64,000 nucleotides of DNA from Skermanella sp. TT6 (GTDB lineage Bacteria; Pseudomonadota; Alphaproteobacteria; Azospirillales; Azospirillaceae): positions 2,198,501-2,262,500 of the forward strand of contig NZ_CP067420.1 of NCBI RefSeq assembly GCF_016653635.2. Direction: 5' to 3'. Position 1 is the stretch's first letter. Each line of letters starts with the position of its first letter. Below the pieces are notes generated by a model. The model saw only the letters and a list, made by a program, of their open reading frames with translations. It ran no database searches and was not told the DNA's origin. Below are positions 44,087 to 53,522 of this stretch, piece by piece. The position numbers and the translations under genes are program-made.

Positions 44087-45355
44087 TCAGGGGTCAAGCC
44101 ATGCCGGCACCCGTTCCGCCGCCAGCATCTCCTCGACGGTCGGTCTCCGACGGACGACCGCGTGGTCGGCCCCCGAAACCAGCACCTCGGGGATCAGCGG
44201 GCGGGTGTTGTAGCTGGACGACATCACCGCGCCGTAAGCTCCCGCCGACAGGAATGCCACCAGATCTTCTTGGTCCAAATGTGGCAGGACCCGCTGCACC
44301 GCGAAAGTATCCCCCGACTCGCAGACCGGGCCGACAACGTCGATCGGCGAGCCCGGCGCGTCGGAGGACGGTTCGACGACAGGAAGGATGGTGTGCCAGG
44401 CGTCGTAAAGCGAGGGCCTGATCAGGTCGTTCATCGCCGCGTCGACGATCAGGAACTCCCGGTGCAGCCCGGTCTTCCGGAAGATCACCCGGGTGACCAG
44501 GATGCCGGCGTTGCCGACCAGCGCCCGGCCGGGCTCCAGCGTCACGTGGCAGCCCAGGTTGCCGGTGATGCTTTTGACCATCCCGGCATAGGCGCCGACG
44601 GCCGGAACCTCCTCGTCCCGGTACAGGATGCCGAGGCCGCCGCCCAGGTCCAGGCGCTTGATGTCGTGCCCATCTGCGCGGAGCGCGTGGACCAGTTCGA
44701 CCACCCGCTCGAAAGCGGCGCGGAAGGGCTCCAGGCTGGTCAGCTGCGACCCGATATGCACCGCGACCGCGACGGGGGCGATCCCCGGCAGGGCGGCGGC
44801 GCGGGCGTAGATCTCGCGCGCATGGTCGATGTCGATGCCGAACTTGTTCTCCTTCTTGCCGGTCGCGATCTTGGCATGGGTCCGGGCGTCCACGTCCGGG
44901 TTGACCCGGATCGCGATGGAGGCTGTCCGGCCCATCGAGGCCGCGACCTCGCTCAGGGCCTCCAGCTCGGGAATGGACTCGACGTTGAGCTGGAAGATTC
45001 CGGCCTCCAGGGCGGCCCGCATCTCGCCGCGCGTCTTGCCGACGCCGGAGAAGACGATCCGGTCAGCCGGCACGCCGCCCGCCAGCGCCCGGCGCATCTC
45101 GCCCTCCGACACCACGTCGGCGCCGGCGCCGAGGCGGGACAGCGTCCGGATCACGGCAAGGTTGGAGTTGGCCTTCAGGGCGTAGCAGATGCCGGTGTCG
45201 GTGCCTTCGAAGGCCGTGGCGAAGGCGCGGTAGTTCGCTTCGAGCGCCGCCGTGGAATAGCAGTAGAAGGGCGTGCCGACTTCCGCCGCGAGGGCGGGCA
45301 GCGCCACGTCCTCGGCATGCAGCACGCCGTCGCGATAGGTGAAGTGAGGGTTCAT
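44087..45355 (-). CDS. lysA: Diaminopimelate decarboxylase
   Basis: PLP-dependent enzyme decarboxylating meso-diaminopimelate to lysine. It has 422 aa. The Schiff-base Lys is in CYALKANSNLAVI, the phosphate-binding motif is RLDLGGGLGILY, and the substrate-binding Cys/Glu is VGPVCESGDTFA. The ATG at 45355 overlaps the lptM stop (ATGA); the open frame to 45508 runs across lptM. The order argH-lptM-lysA is common in proteobacteria. Confidence 0.97.
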   Translation of the reverse strand: MNPHFTYRDGVLHAEDVALPALAAEVGTPFYCYSTAALEANYRAFATAFEGTDTGICYALKANSNLAVIRTLSRLGAGADVVSEGEMRRALAGGVPADRIVFSGVGKTRGEMRAALEAGIFQLNVESIPELEALSEVAASMGRTASIAIRVNPDVDARTHAKIATGKKENKFGIDIDHAREIYARAAALPGIAPVAVAVHIGSQLTSLEPFRAAFERVVELVHALRADGHDIKRLDLGGGLGILYRDEEVPAVGAYAGMVKSITGNLGCHVTLEPGRALVGNAGILVTRVIFRKTGLHREFLIVDAAMNDLIRPSLYDAWHTILPVVEPSSDAPGSPIDVVGPVCESGDTFAVQRVLPHLDQEDLVAFLSAGAYGAVMSSSYNTRPLIPEVLVSGADHAVVRRRPTVEEMLAAERVPAWLDP

Positions 45356-45570
45356 GGCGTGGTCGGCTGGGGCTGCGTAGGGGCCGGCGCCTGCCGCTGC
45401 GGTTGCGGCAGCGGCTGCGGGTCGAGGGCGGGGTTTGGATAGGTGCCGGGGAAGCGGTCGGCGGCGCGGCCCTGGGGCGGCTCGATATAGCCGGGCTTCT
45501 TGCCGCAACCGGCCAGGGCCAGGACGGCGAGGCCCGCCGCCGCCAGGCGGAGCGATGCCTGCCGGCTCAC
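45352..45570 (-). CDS. lptM: LptM-like small lipoprotein
   Basis: 72-aa lipoprotein. A GTG start at 45570 overlaps the argH stop as GTGA, and the stop overlaps lysA as ATGA. The leader [21 protein letters not shown] ends at a lipobox (LAGC). The mature N-terminus [11 protein letters not shown] matches LptM (YifL), which in E. coli helps LptD maturation; a Pro/Gln-rich tail follows. In the E. coli order lptM also precedes dapF. Tight overlaps on both sides suggest coupled translation from argH. Confidence 0.85.
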   Translation of the reverse strand: MSRQASLRLAAAGLAVLALAGCGKKPGYIEPPQGRAADRFPGTYPNPALDPQPLPQPQRQAPAPTQPQPTTP

Positions 45571-46982
45571 AGGAAGCGCTCCCGGGCCGCAGCCACCGCC
45601 TTGCGGACCGTCTCCGGCGCGGTGCCGCCGAAACTGGTCCGGCTGGCGACCGAGGCGTCCACGGTCAGCACGTCGAAGACGGCCTGGGTGATGCGCGGCT
45701 CGACCGACCGGAGGTCGTCGAGGCTCAGGTCGGCCAGCCTGGCGTTCCTGTCCTCCGCCAGCTTGACGATCCGCCCGGTCACGTGATGGGCCTGGCGGAA
45801 CGGCAGCCCGAGCACCCGGACCAGCCAGTCCGCGAGGTCGGTCGCGGTGATGAAGCCGGCTTCCGTCGCTGCCCGCATCCGGCCGGCGTCGGGCGTCATG
45901 TCGCGGACCATTCCGGCCATCGCGGCGACGCACAGCCCGAGCGTGTCGTCGGTCTCGAACACCGGTTCCTTGTCTTCCTGCATGTCCTTGGAATAGGCCA
46001 GCGGAAGCCCCTTCATGACGATCAGCAGCCCGCCCAGCGCGCCGATCACGCGGCCCGACTTGGCCCGGACCAGCTCCGCCGCGTCCGGGTTCTTCTTCTG
46101 CGGCATGATCGAGCTGCCGGTGGTGAAGGCGTCGGTCAGCCTGACGAAGCGGAAGGCGTCGCTGCACCAGACCACGATCTCCTCCGCCAGGCGGGAGAGG
46201 TGGACCGCGCAGATCGCGGCGGCCCCGAGATACTCCAGCGCGAAGTCGCGGTCGGACACGGCGTCCAGCGAATTGGCGGTCGGCCGGTCGAAGCCCAGCG
46301 CCTCCGCGACGCCGTGGCGGTCGATCGGGAAGGAGGTGCCGGCCAGCGCCGCCGATCCCAGCGGGCATTCGTTCAGACGCGCGCGGGCGTCGCGCATGCG
46401 GCCCCGGTCCCGGCCCAGCATCTCCACATAGGCCAGCAGGTGGTGCCCGAAGGTCACCGGCTGCGCCGTCTGCAGGTGGGTGAAGCCCGGCATCACCGTG
46501 TCGGCGTGCCGTTCCGCCAAGTCGATCATTGCGGACTGCAGGTCCTTCAGCCCGGCGTCCAGCCGGTCCAGCGCGTCGCGCACCCACAGGCGGAAATCGG
46601 TCGCCACCTGGTCGTTGCGGGACCGCGCGGTGTGCAGCCGACCGGCCGGTTCGCCGATCAGCTCGGCGAGCCGCGCCTCCACGTTCATGTGGATGTCTTC
46701 CAGTTCGGTCTTGAACGTGAAGCCGCCGTCGGCAATCTCTTTGGCGATACGGTCCAGGCCTTCGATGATCCTGGACGCGTCGTCCTTGCCGATGATGCCT
46801 TGCCGGGCGAGCATGGCGGCATGGGCCTTGGAGCCCGCGATGTCCTGGACCGCCAGACGCTGATCGAATCCGATCGACACGTTGATGCGTTCCATGATCG
46901 AGGACGGTCCGCTTGCGAAGCGTCCGCCCCAAAGCTGGTTGGCGGAGCTGCCGGCGTTCTTGGATGTTGCTTGTTCGGTCAT
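45567..46982 (-). CDS. argH: Argininosuccinate lyase
   Basis: Splits argininosuccinate to arginine and fumarate, the last step of arginine synthesis. It has 471 aa. The fumarase-superfamily signature [15 protein letters not shown] with the catalytic Ser is complete. [17 protein letters not shown] and [17 protein letters not shown] also fit. The ATG at 46982 gives the usual start ([13 protein letters not shown] after a short leader); the frame to 47582 is a shadow of the divergent gene. It is 43 bp from that gene. Confidence 0.97.
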   Translation of the reverse strand: MTEQATSKNAGSSANQLWGGRFASGPSSIMERINVSIGFDQRLAVQDIAGSKAHAAMLARQGIIGKDDASRIIEGLDRIAKEIADGGFTFKTELEDIHMNVEARLAELIGEPAGRLHTARSRNDQVATDFRLWVRDALDRLDAGLKDLQSAMIDLAERHADTVMPGFTHLQTAQPVTFGHHLLAYVEMLGRDRGRMRDARARLNECPLGSAALAGTSFPIDRHGVAEALGFDRPTANSLDAVSDRDFALEYLGAAAICAVHLSRLAEEIVVWCSDAFRFVRLTDAFTTGSSIMPQKKNPDAAELVRAKSGRVIGALGGLLIVMKGLPLAYSKDMQEDKEPVFETDDTLGLCVAAMAGMVRDMTPDAGRMRAATEAGFITATDLADWLVRVLGLPFRQAHHVTGRIVKLAEDRNARLADLSLDDLRSVEPRITQAVFDVLTVDASVASRTSFGGTAPETVRKAVAAARERFL

Positions 46983-47025
46983 GGGATGCGGTTTGTTCGG
47001 GGCCAGGGAAGCTACGGGACGGGAT

Positions 47026-47643
47026 ATGAAAAAGGTGGTCAGTATGCGTAATTTAATCGCCGCCGCAATGCTCGGCATCGTCTGCGTCGCCGGATGGTGG
47101 GTCGCAAGCGACGCAGGGCAGGCGAACGCGGCCCGCCCGCCGCTCGAAGGCTCCATGGAAAAGTTCAAGCCGGCGGACCAGCCCCGGCCGGTCCCTGAAC
47201 TGAGCTTCATCACCGCGGACGGCGGGCGCGGCGATCTGTCCGACTTCAAGGGCAAGGTCGTCCTGCTGAACCTGTGGGCGACTTGGTGCGCCCCGTGCGT
47301 CCGCGAGATGCCGTCGCTCGACGCCCTGCAGGGCCGGCTGGGCGGCGAGGAGTTCGAGGTCGTGGCCCTGTCCCTCGACCGCGGCGGCAGGAACGTGGTC
47401 CAGCCGTTCTTCGACCGCGTCGGCGTGCGCAACCTGACCATGTATCTGGATCCGCAGAGCGCCGCCATGGGCACGCTCAAGCCGCGCGGCCTGCCGACCA
47501 CCCTGGTGATCGATCGCGACGGCTTCGAACTCGGCCGGCTGGAGGGCGACGCGGAGTGGGACAGCGAGGAGGCGGTCCGCATGCTCCGTCACTTCATCGA
47601 CCAGGGCGTCCGGCCGCCCAGGATGATGAGGACCGGCGGTTGA
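47026..47643 (+). CDS. TlpA-like membrane-anchored thioredoxin
   Basis: Periplasmic thiol-disulfide reductase, 205 aa. An N-terminal helix ([19 protein letters not shown]) anchors it. The thioredoxin fold has the active site [16 protein letters not shown] (CAPC) and the cis-Pro in [13 protein letters not shown]. It is most like TlpA/ResA/CcmG proteins, which keep cytochrome apoproteins or copper sites reduced; the partner is unknown. The ATG at 47026 was chosen, but the ATG at 47044 (MRNLIAAA) is possible. Divergent from argH. Confidence 0.88.
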   Translation: MKKVVSMRNLIAAAMLGIVCVAGWWVASDAGQANAARPPLEGSMEKFKPADQPRPVPELSFITADGGRGDLSDFKGKVVLLNLWATWCAPCVREMPSLDALQGRLGGEEFEVVALSLDRGGRNVVQPFFDRVGVRNLTMYLDPQSAAMGTLKPRGLPTTLVIDRDGFELGRLEGDAEWDSEEAVRMLRHFIDQGVRPPRMMRTGG

Positions 47644-47738
47644 CGCCGGAACATTCCCCGGGCCGTCCGGTTCCCTGAGTCGAGATCGCCGCGGCGCAGG
47701 ATGATGCGCCGCGGCCACGGACCATTCCGGAGGACCCA

Positions 47739-48746
47739 GTGTACGGCTACAGACCACCCCGGGCATCGCGCACCGGAACCATCCTTGTCGCGTCGGCGGC
47801 GGCCCTGGCGGCAGCGGCGCTCTTCAATACCTGGCGGTCGCGCAAGGCGGAACGCGAGCACCCGCCTTCCGGCCGGTTCGTCACGGTGGACGGCGTACGC
47901 CTCCACTACATCGAGCGGGGCGAGGGCACGCCGGTCGTCCTGCTCCATGGCAACATCGTCACCGCCGAGGATTATGTCTGGAGCGGCGTGTTCCACCGCC
48001 TGGCCGCCAATCACCGCGTCATCGCCATCGACCGCCCGGGCTTCGGCTACAGTGACCGGCCGTACGGGCCGATGTGGACGGCGCGGGAACAGGCGGACCT
48101 GCTGCGCGAGGCTTTCGCCCAACTTGGCATCGACCGTGCCGTCGTGGTCGGTCATTCCTGGGGCACCCTCGTCGCCCTGGAACTCGCGTTGAGCCACCCG
48201 GACGCGGTGAGCGGCCTCGTCCTGCTGGCGGGGTACTACCAGACCACCTTCCGGGCGGACGTGCCGCTGGTCGCCGCACCCGCCGTTCCCGTCTTCGGCG
48301 ACGTGTTGCGCTATACGGTGTCCCCGCTCGTGGGATCGGCGTTGATGACGCCCACCTTGAAGGCCATGTTCGCGCCGCTGCCGGTTCCCGAGCTTTTCGA
48401 CCGGGAATTCCCCCGCGTCTTCCCCGTCCGGCCCGGGCAGATCAGGGCCGAGGCCCAGGATGCCGTCACGATGGTGCCGGCCGTGTACGGGATGGAGGAG
48501 CGGGTCCGCGACCTCCGCATGCCGGTCACGATCTTCGCCGGTACCGAGGACCGGGTGGTGGACCACGAGACCCATGCCGTCTGGCTGCATGAAACTATCC
48601 CGACCAGCGACCTGCGCCTGGTTCCCGGAGCCGGGCACATGGTCCACTACGCGGCACCCGACGAGGTGGCCGACGCCATCGAGCAGACGGCCCGGGCCGG
48701 CCGGGTTGGCGCCCCGCGGGTTCCCGGCCTGGCGGCACATCCTTAA
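47739..48746 (+). CDS. Membrane-anchored alpha/beta hydrolase
   Basis: 335-aa hydrolase with substrate unknown. The GTG at 47739 follows GGAGGA. A hydrophobic N-terminal segment (TGTILVASAAALAAAALF) anchors it. The fold motifs are present: HYIERGEGTPVVLLHGNI, nucleophile Ser in VVGHSWGTLVALEL, Asp in FAGTEDRVVDHE and His in GAGHMVHYAAP. It resembles haloalkane-dehalogenase/epoxide-hydrolase-type alpha/beta hydrolases. It ends 5 bp from the convergent DUF3140 gene. Confidence 0.88.
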   Translation: MYGYRPPRASRTGTILVASAAALAAAALFNTWRSRKAEREHPPSGRFVTVDGVRLHYIERGEGTPVVLLHGNIVTAEDYVWSGVFHRLAANHRVIAIDRPGFGYSDRPYGPMWTAREQADLLREAFAQLGIDRAVVVGHSWGTLVALELALSHPDAVSGLVLLAGYYQTTFRADVPLVAAPAVPVFGDVLRYTVSPLVGSALMTPTLKAMFAPLPVPELFDREFPRVFPVRPGQIRAEAQDAVTMVPAVYGMEERVRDLRMPVTIFAGTEDRVVDHETHAVWLHETIPTSDLRLVPGAGHMVHYAAPDEVADAIEQTARAGRVGAPRVPGLAAHP

Positions 48747-48751
48747 GGTCT

Positions 48752-49102
48752 TCAGCCGCTCTTCTTGAGAGGATCGTGGCCCCAGTTCATCAGGCTGTAG
48801 CGCCAGCGTGACGTCTCGACATCATGGGACGGCCCCTGCGCGCAGTGCCGGTGGACATAGGCCACGACCTTCCGCATGTGGGCATAGTCGTCGTCGGTCA
48901 GGTCGCCCTGTTTGGTGCGGGCGATCTCCACGATCCGCCGGCCGGATTGATGGCCGACCGACTCGTCCTCTCCGTCTCGGTTGAATCCTACGCCCTTGCT
49001 CTCTTCCGTTTCCAGCCAGCGCCCCAGTTCCTTCGGGGCCATGTTGACGGCGTCGGCGTAATCGGCGCGGATCTTCTTTTTCTCTTCATCGCTGAACGAC
49101 AT
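48752..49102 (-). CDS. DUF3140 domain protein
   Basis: Small soluble 116-aa protein of the DUF3140 family. SDEEKKKIRADYADAVNMAP, then WLETEESKGVGF and SGRRIVEI, then the C-terminal WRYSLMNWGHDPLK are typical. Members are basic, sometimes suggested to bind DNA, but the role is not set. The ATG at 49102 has AAGGGAG upstream; the frame open to 49210 is unsupported. The gap to ccdA is 153 bp. Confidence 0.82.
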   Translation of the reverse strand: MSFSDEEKKKIRADYADAVNMAPKELGRWLETEESKGVGFNRDGEDESVGHQSGRRIVEIARTKQGDLTDDDYAHMRKVVAYVHRHCAQGPSHDVETSRWRYSLMNWGHDPLKKSG

Positions 49103-49198
49103 GCATGCTCCCTTGCGGTGACGATACGGTTCCGGAACGGGAACCCCGATCCGCCACAATAAACTGGCGGCATGCTCCCGGAAGGAAAGGGAGGAGCT

Positions 49199-49226
49199 TT
49201 GACAGATCATGCTTCACGCGCATAAT
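49199..49226 (+). promoter_or_regulatory. sigma-70 promoter of the ccdAB locus
   Basis: TTGACA (49199-49204) and CATAAT (49221-49226) with a 16-bp spacer, about 30 bp before the ccdA start. A perfect -35 and near-consensus -10 make it one of the strongest promoters in the window. CcdA-type antitoxins commonly autoregulate. Confidence 0.6.
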
Positions 49227-49255
49227 CCGTGCGCATCGTATTGATGGGGATGGAC

Positions 49256-49492
49256 ATGGCGCGGGGAACGGCACTGCGGAAGCCTACCAACGTTTCGGCT
49301 CGGGCCGAGTTGGTCGCGGAAGCCAAGTCACTCGGCATCAACTTGTCCGAAGTCTTCGAAGCCGCATTGGAGAACGCGGTCGCGGCTGCCCGGCGGAAAC
49401 AGTGGATCGAGGAGAACCGCCAAGCCTTCGAGGACTATGACAGGTTCGTCGAAGCGCACGGGATTTTCAGCGCCGGAAGGCGGCTTTTCTGA
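49256..49492 (+). CDS. ccdA: Type II antitoxin CcdA
   Basis: 78-aa antitoxin of the CcdA family. The N-terminal ribbon-helix-helix region (RKPTNVSARAELVAEAKSLG) would bind DNA and the C-terminal part (RRKQWIEENRQAFEDYDRFV) would bind CcdB. I used the ATG at 49256 preceded by GGGGA; ATGs at 49244 and 49250 are possible. The ccdB start follows one base after the stop. The toxin is broken, so this may be an orphan antitoxin that is still expressed. Confidence 0.88.
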   Translation: MARGTALRKPTNVSARAELVAEAKSLGINLSEVFEAALENAVAAARRKQWIEENRQAFEDYDRFVEAHGIFSAGRRLF

Positions 49493-49493
49493 C

Positions 49494-49814
49494 GTGCGCT
49501 TTCTCGATGTCTGCCTCAATCCATCCGCCCAGGGGCGGGAGGATCACCCGGTTCCCTTCCTGCTGGTTGTTCAAAGCGACTTCGTCCAGGTTCAACGGTC
49601 CCGGGTCGTCGTGCCTTTGGTCCGGGCCGGCGCTGTAGGAACGGTGACAGCCCGCCTGATGCCCGTGTTCTAGATCGGGGACGAAGCGGTCGTCATGATG
49701 ACGCCGCAGATCGCCGGTATCTCCACCGCGGAGATCGGGCCTGTCGTGGCGAGCCTCGTCGATCACAGGCTCGCCGTCAGGACCGCCATCGATATCCTGA
49801 CCGGCGACCTCTGA
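49494..49814 (+). pseudogene. ccdB: CcdB toxin with an internal amber codon
   Basis: The frame from GTG 49494 to TGA 49814 encodes 106 codons with an in-frame TAG at codon 60 (49671-49673). Before it lies RFLDVCLNPSAQGREDHPVPF and LLVVQSDFVQVQ, typical of CcdB. After it the same frame continues with VVMMTPQIAGI and ELGPVVASL-like sequence (read as EIGPVVASLVDHRLAVRTA) to a normal end. Homologues usually have Glu (GAG) at or near this position, so one G-to-T change could explain it. The full-length gyrase poison is therefore not made, barring suppression. Confidence 0.85.
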
Positions 49815-49823
49815 CGAAAAGCG

Positions 49824-49849
49824 AGGGACCCGCCGGTCAGCGGGTCCCT
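49824..49849. terminator. terminator-like hairpin after ccdB
   Basis: AGGGACCCGC (49824-49833) pairs perfectly with GCGGGTCCCT (49840-49849) around a 6-nt loop, between ccdB and the convergent dehydrogenase gene. Only a short T-run, so it may serve either or both genes. Confidence 0.65.
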
Positions 49850-49879
49850 TGTCGGTCTGCCGTGAATTAGAACCGACGC

Positions 49880-50752
49880 TCAGCGGGTCGGAACCGGCAC
49901 TTCCTTGCTGTAGTCGTAGAAGCCGCGGCCCGCTTTGCGCCCGACCCAGCCGGCCTCGACATACTTCACCAGCAGCGGGCAGGGACGGTACTTGCTGTCC
50001 GCGAGGCCGTCATAGAGCACGTGCATGATCGCCAGGCAGGTGTCCAGGCCGATGAAGTCCGCCAGTTCCAGCGGTCCCATCGGGTGATTGGCGCCCAGCT
50101 TCAGCGCGGTGTCGATCGCCTCGACCGAGCCCACGCCCTCGTAGAGGGTATAGACCGCCTCGTTGATCATCGGCAGCAGGATGCGGTTGACGATGAAGGC
50201 CGGGAAGTCCTCCGCCACGGCGGCCTTCTTGCCCAGCTTCTGCGTCAGGTCCCTGATCGCCTGGAACGTGTCCTCGTCGGTCGCGATGCCGCGGATCAGC
50301 TCGACGAGCTGCATCACCGGCACCGGGTTCATGAAGTGCATGCCCATGAACTTGGCCGGCCGGTCGGTCACCGCGGCCAGCCGCGTGATCGAGATCGACG
50401 AGGTATTGCTCGCGATCAGCGCGTCGGCCTTGAGGTTGGGGACCAGACGCTTGAAGATTTCCCGCTTGACTTCCTCGGCTTCCGTCGCCGCCTCGATGAC
50501 GAGGTCGCAGTCCCCGAACATCGCCAGATCGGTGCCGGTGGTGATGCGCTCGACGGCCATGTGCCGGTCGGCTTCGCTCACCTTGCCCTTGGCGACCTGG
50601 CGCTCCAGGTTCCTGTCGATATTGCTCACCGCCTTGTTCAGCGCATCGGCACTGATGTCGGACAGTTTGACGTCAAAGCCTGACACTGCGCAGACATGGG
50701 CGATACCCGCACCCATCTGCCCGGCCCCGATGACACCGATCTTCTGAATCAT
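49880..50752 (-). CDS. hbd: 3-hydroxybutyryl-CoA dehydrogenase
   Basis: NAD(P)-dependent oxidoreductase of the HAD family acting on 3-hydroxybutyryl-CoA. It has 290 aa. The N-terminal Rossmann motif is IGVIGAGQMGAGIAHVCA, followed by ASNTSSISITRLA, HFMNPVPVMQLVE and the C-terminal GPLELADFIGLD. It follows etfA by 33 bp. In organisms with the EMC pathway this enzyme can link acetoacetyl-CoA reduction to the crotonyl-CoA pool, though another reductase often supplies the main flux. Confidence 0.94.
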   Translation of the reverse strand: MIQKIGVIGAGQMGAGIAHVCAVSGFDVKLSDISADALNKAVSNIDRNLERQVAKGKVSEADRHMAVERITTGTDLAMFGDCDLVIEAATEAEEVKREIFKRLVPNLKADALIASNTSSISITRLAAVTDRPAKFMGMHFMNPVPVMQLVELIRGIATDEDTFQAIRDLTQKLGKKAAVAEDFPAFIVNRILLPMINEAVYTLYEGVGSVEAIDTALKLGANHPMGPLELADFIGLDTCLAIMHVLYDGLADSKYRPCPLLVKYVEAGWVGRKAGRGFYDYSKEVPVPTR

Positions 50753-50785
50753 TTATGTTCCTTGCGGCGACGTTGGAGGAAGGGG

Positions 50786-51727
50786 TTATCGCACCTTGTC
50801 CAGTTCCTCCGTCAGCTCGGGAACGACCTTGAACAGGTCCCCCACGAGGCCGTAATCGGCGACCTGGAAAATCGGCGCTTCCTCATCTTTGTTTATGGCC
50901 ACGATGACCTTGGAGTCCTTCATCCCGGCCAGGTGCTGGATGGCACCGGAAATGCCGACCGCAATGTAGAGCTCGGGTGCCACGATCTTACCGGTCTGGC
51001 CGACCTGATAGTCGTTGGGAACGTAGCCGGCATCCACCGCCGCACGGCTCGCGCCGACCGCGGCGCCCAGCTTGTCGGCCAGTGTTTCCAGCATATGGAA
51101 GTTCTCGCCGGACTGCATGCCCCGGCCGCCCGACACGATCGTCTTGGCGCTGGTCAGTTCCGGGCGCTCCGACTTGGACAGCTCCTGCCCGACGAACTTG
51201 GACAGGCCGGCATCCGCACCGGCCGCCGCATCCTCGATCGTGGCGCTGCCGCCCTCGGCCGAAGCCGCGTCGAACGCCGTGCCGCGCACGGTGATGACCT
51301 TGATCGGGTCCGACGACTGGACGGTGGCGATGGCGTTGCCGGCATAGATCGGCCGGTCGAACGTGTCGGGGTCGTTCACGCCCACGATCTCCGAGATCTG
51401 GGCCACGTCGAGCAAGGCCGCGACGCGCGGCATGACGTTCTTGCCGAAGCTCGTCGCCGGGGCCAGCACGTGGCTGTAGCCCTTCGCCAGATCGACGATC
51501 AGCGGTGCGACGTTCTCCGCCAGGCCGTGGGCGTAGGGTTCGGCGTCCGCGACCAGCACCTTCGACACGCCTGCGATCTTCGCGGCGGCTTCGGCGGCGC
51601 CCTTGGCGTTCGCGCCGGCGACCAGGACGTGGACGTCCCCGCCAAGCTTGGCGGCGGCGGTCACGGTGTTGAGGGTGGCGGGCTTGATCGCGCCTTCGGC
51701 GTTTTCCGCGATGACGAGGACGCTCAT
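50786..51727 (-). CDS. etfA: Electron transfer flavoprotein subunit alpha
   Basis: FAD-binding alpha subunit of the electron transfer flavoprotein, which takes electrons from acyl-CoA dehydrogenases and passes them to ETF-ubiquinone oxidoreductase. It has 313 aa. The FAD-site motifs [32 protein letters not shown] and [16 protein letters not shown] are intact. It is one base downstream of etfB. Mcd at 53.5 kb is an obvious local electron donor. Confidence 0.97.
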   Translation of the reverse strand: MSVLVIAENAEGAIKPATLNTVTAAAKLGGDVHVLVAGANAKGAAEAAAKIAGVSKVLVADAEPYAHGLAENVAPLIVDLAKGYSHVLAPATSFGKNVMPRVAALLDVAQISEIVGVNDPDTFDRPIYAGNAIATVQSSDPIKVITVRGTAFDAASAEGGSATIEDAAAGADAGLSKFVGQELSKSERPELTSAKTIVSGGRGMQSGENFHMLETLADKLGAAVGASRAAVDAGYVPNDYQVGQTGKIVAPELYIAVGISGAIQHLAGMKDSKVIVAINKDEEAPIFQVADYGLVGDLFKVVPELTEELDKVR

Positions 51728-51728
51728 A

Positions 51729-52478
51729 TCAGATCACCTTGGCTTCGTTCTTCAGCTTGTCGACCAGTTCCTGCACCGTCTTGACCTTGACGCCGGCGGA
51801 GCGCTTGGGCGGCTCGACGACCTTGAGGGTCTTCAGGCGCGGCGCGGGATCGACGCCGAGGTCGGCGGGCGAGACCGTTTCGATCGGCTTCTTCTTCGCC
51901 TTCATGATGTTCGGCAGCGACGCGTAGCGCGGCTCGTTGAGGCGCAGGTCGGTCGTCACCACGGCGGGAAGCTTCAGCTCGACCGTTTCCAGGCCGCCGT
52001 CCACCTCGCGGGTCACGGTCACGGTCTCGCCGCCGGGCACCACCTTGGATGCGAAAGTCCCCTGGGCCCAGCCGAGCAGGGCCGCCAGCATCTGGCCGGT
52101 CTGGTTGGCGTCGTCGTCGATCGCCTGCTTGCCCATGATGACCAGCTGCGGCTGTTCCTTCTCGACGACGGCCTTGAGCGCCTTTGCGACCGCCAGCGGC
52201 TGCAGGTCGGCATCGGTCAGCACATGGATGGCCCGGTCGGCCCCCATCGCGAGCGCGGTGCGCAGGGTTTCCTGGCAGGCCTGGACGCCCAGGCTGACGG
52301 CGATCACTTCGGTCGCCGCCTTCGATTCCTTCAGACGAACCGCTTCTTCAACCGCGATTTCATCAAACGGGTTCATCGACATCTTAACGTTGGCAGTCTC
52401 GACTCCCGAGCCGTCCGCCTTGACGCGGATCTTCACGTTATAGTCGACCACCCGCTTAACCGGGACGAGGACTTTCAT
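51729..52478 (-). CDS. etfB: Electron transfer flavoprotein subunit beta
   Basis: AMP-binding beta subunit partner of EtfA. It has 249 aa with [19 protein letters not shown] at the start, the recognition-loop signature ending in [17 protein letters not shown] and [13 protein letters not shown], and a C-terminal [16 protein letters not shown]. The ATG follows AAGGA. It begins the etfB-etfA-hbd transcription unit, with a promoter about 90 bp upstream. Confidence 0.97.
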   Translation of the reverse strand: MKVLVPVKRVVDYNVKIRVKADGSGVETANVKMSMNPFDEIAVEEAVRLKESKAATEVIAVSLGVQACQETLRTALAMGADRAIHVLTDADLQPLAVAKALKAVVEKEQPQLVIMGKQAIDDDANQTGQMLAALLGWAQGTFASKVVPGGETVTVTREVDGGLETVELKLPAVVTTDLRLNEPRYASLPNIMKAKKKPIETVSPADLGVDPAPRLKTLKVVEPPKRSAGVKVKTVQELVDKLKNEAKVI

Positions 52479-52569
52479 TTCAAATCCTTAGTTATCGGTA
52501 CACGACAGTGGCTCATGCCCGCGCGACGGCATGACCGCAGTGCACAAAATACACCGCGAGCGGTGGCGA

Positions 52570-52598
52570 ACCATAGGATTTGGCATCAACCGTGTCAA
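52570..52598 (-). promoter_or_regulatory. sigma-70 promoter for etfB-etfA-hbd
   Basis: On the minus strand TTGACA (52598-52593) and TATGGT (52575-52570) have a 17-bp spacer. The transcription start would be about 85 bp before etfB. It separates etfBA-hbd from cobO. Confidence 0.6.
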
Positions 52599-52638
52599 TC
52601 TGAAGGCATGACGCGGCGGCGCCCGCCCTCGGGAAGGA

Positions 52639-53208
52639 TCAGCGGTTGGCGCCCGGCACCCACAGCACGTCGAGCGCGCCCTTGTCGTTCACATAACGGC
52701 TGATGACGAAGAGGTGATCCGACAGCCGGTTGATGTATCTCAACGCCGGCCCGCCGACGGGCTCGTGCTCCGCCAGTTCCGTCATCAGCCGCTCCGCCCG
52801 CCGCGCGACCGTGCGGGCGAGATGCAGGTGCGCCGCGGCGGGCGTGCCGCCGGGCAGGACGAAGCTTTTGAGCGGGCTGAGTTCCGCGTTCATGGCGTCG
52901 ATCTCGCGCTCCAGCCGCTCCACCTGCGCGTCGGCGATGCGGAGCGGCGGGTAGGGCGGGTTTTCCTGCTCCGGCGTGCACAGGTCGGCGCCCAGGTCGA
53001 ACAGGTCGTTCTGGATCCGCGACAGCATGGCGTCGATCCCGGGATGGTCCCCGGTGGACAGGCGCGCCAGCCCGATCACGCTGTTCGCCTCGTCCACCGT
53101 GCCGTAGGTCGCGACGCGCAGGTCATGCTTGGCGACGCGCTTGCCGTCGCCGAGGGAGGTCTGTCCCTTGTCGCCGCCCCGGGTGTAGATCCGCGTCAGC
53201 TGCACCAT
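52639..53208 (-). CDS. Cob(I)alamin adenosyltransferase, PduO type
   Basis: Makes adenosylcobalamin from cob(I)alamin and ATP. It has 189 aa of the PduO family with RIYTRGGDKGQTSLGDGKRV at the start (ATP-binding loop), RIQNDLFDLGADLCTP, and RYINRLSDHLFVISRY near the end. The ATG follows AGGAGG. Two products in this window depend on its coenzyme: ethylmalonyl-CoA mutase (58.6 kb) and the class II ribonucleotide reductase (33.2 kb). It lies 49 bp downstream of the HIG1-like gene and is likely in the mcd transcript. Confidence 0.94.
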   Translation of the reverse strand: MVQLTRIYTRGGDKGQTSLGDGKRVAKHDLRVATYGTVDEANSVIGLARLSTGDHPGIDAMLSRIQNDLFDLGADLCTPEQENPPYPPLRIADAQVERLEREIDAMNAELSPLKSFVLPGGTPAAAHLHLARTVARRAERLMTELAEHEPVGGPALRYINRLSDHLFVISRYVNDKGALDVLWVPGANR

Positions 53209-53257
53209 GCGGTGTGCCCTCCTGGTACCGTTTGTTCCTGTCTGGCTTCGCGCGGCC

Positions 53258-53455
53258 TCAGGCCGACGAGGCGATGACGGCGAGGACGAAGAGCACCAGG
53301 GCTACCCCCTGGAGGATCACGCGCAGCCGCATCATGCGGTTGCCGTACTTGTCGTTGAACTCGCCGCCACGGACCATGGCGAACAGACCGACGAACAGCG
53401 CGCCAAGGACGGCGAGCATCGCCACGACCAGGAGAAATGTCAGAATTCCGCTCAT
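53258..53455 (-). CDS. HIG1-like twin-transmembrane protein
   Basis: 65-aa membrane protein with two hydrophobic helices (ILTFLLVVAMLAVLGALFVG and LQGVALVLFVLAVIA) joined by a loop containing ARGGEFNDKYGNRMMRLRV (here MVRGGEFND...NRMMRLRVILQ). This is the layout of bacterial HIG1/twin-TM proteins. A gene of this type next to cobO and etfBA is common in alphaproteobacteria. Mitochondrial HIG1 proteins stabilise respiratory supercomplexes; any such role here is inference. Confidence 0.78.
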   Translation of the reverse strand: MSGILTFLLVVAMLAVLGALFVGLFAMVRGGEFNDKYGNRMMRLRVILQGVALVLFVLAVIASSA

Positions 53456-53522
53456 CCCCTGGATATAGTGTGCCGCCGTCCCGCCGCACAGCCCCGTATC
53501 GGCCGTGCCGCCGTTCCGCCCG

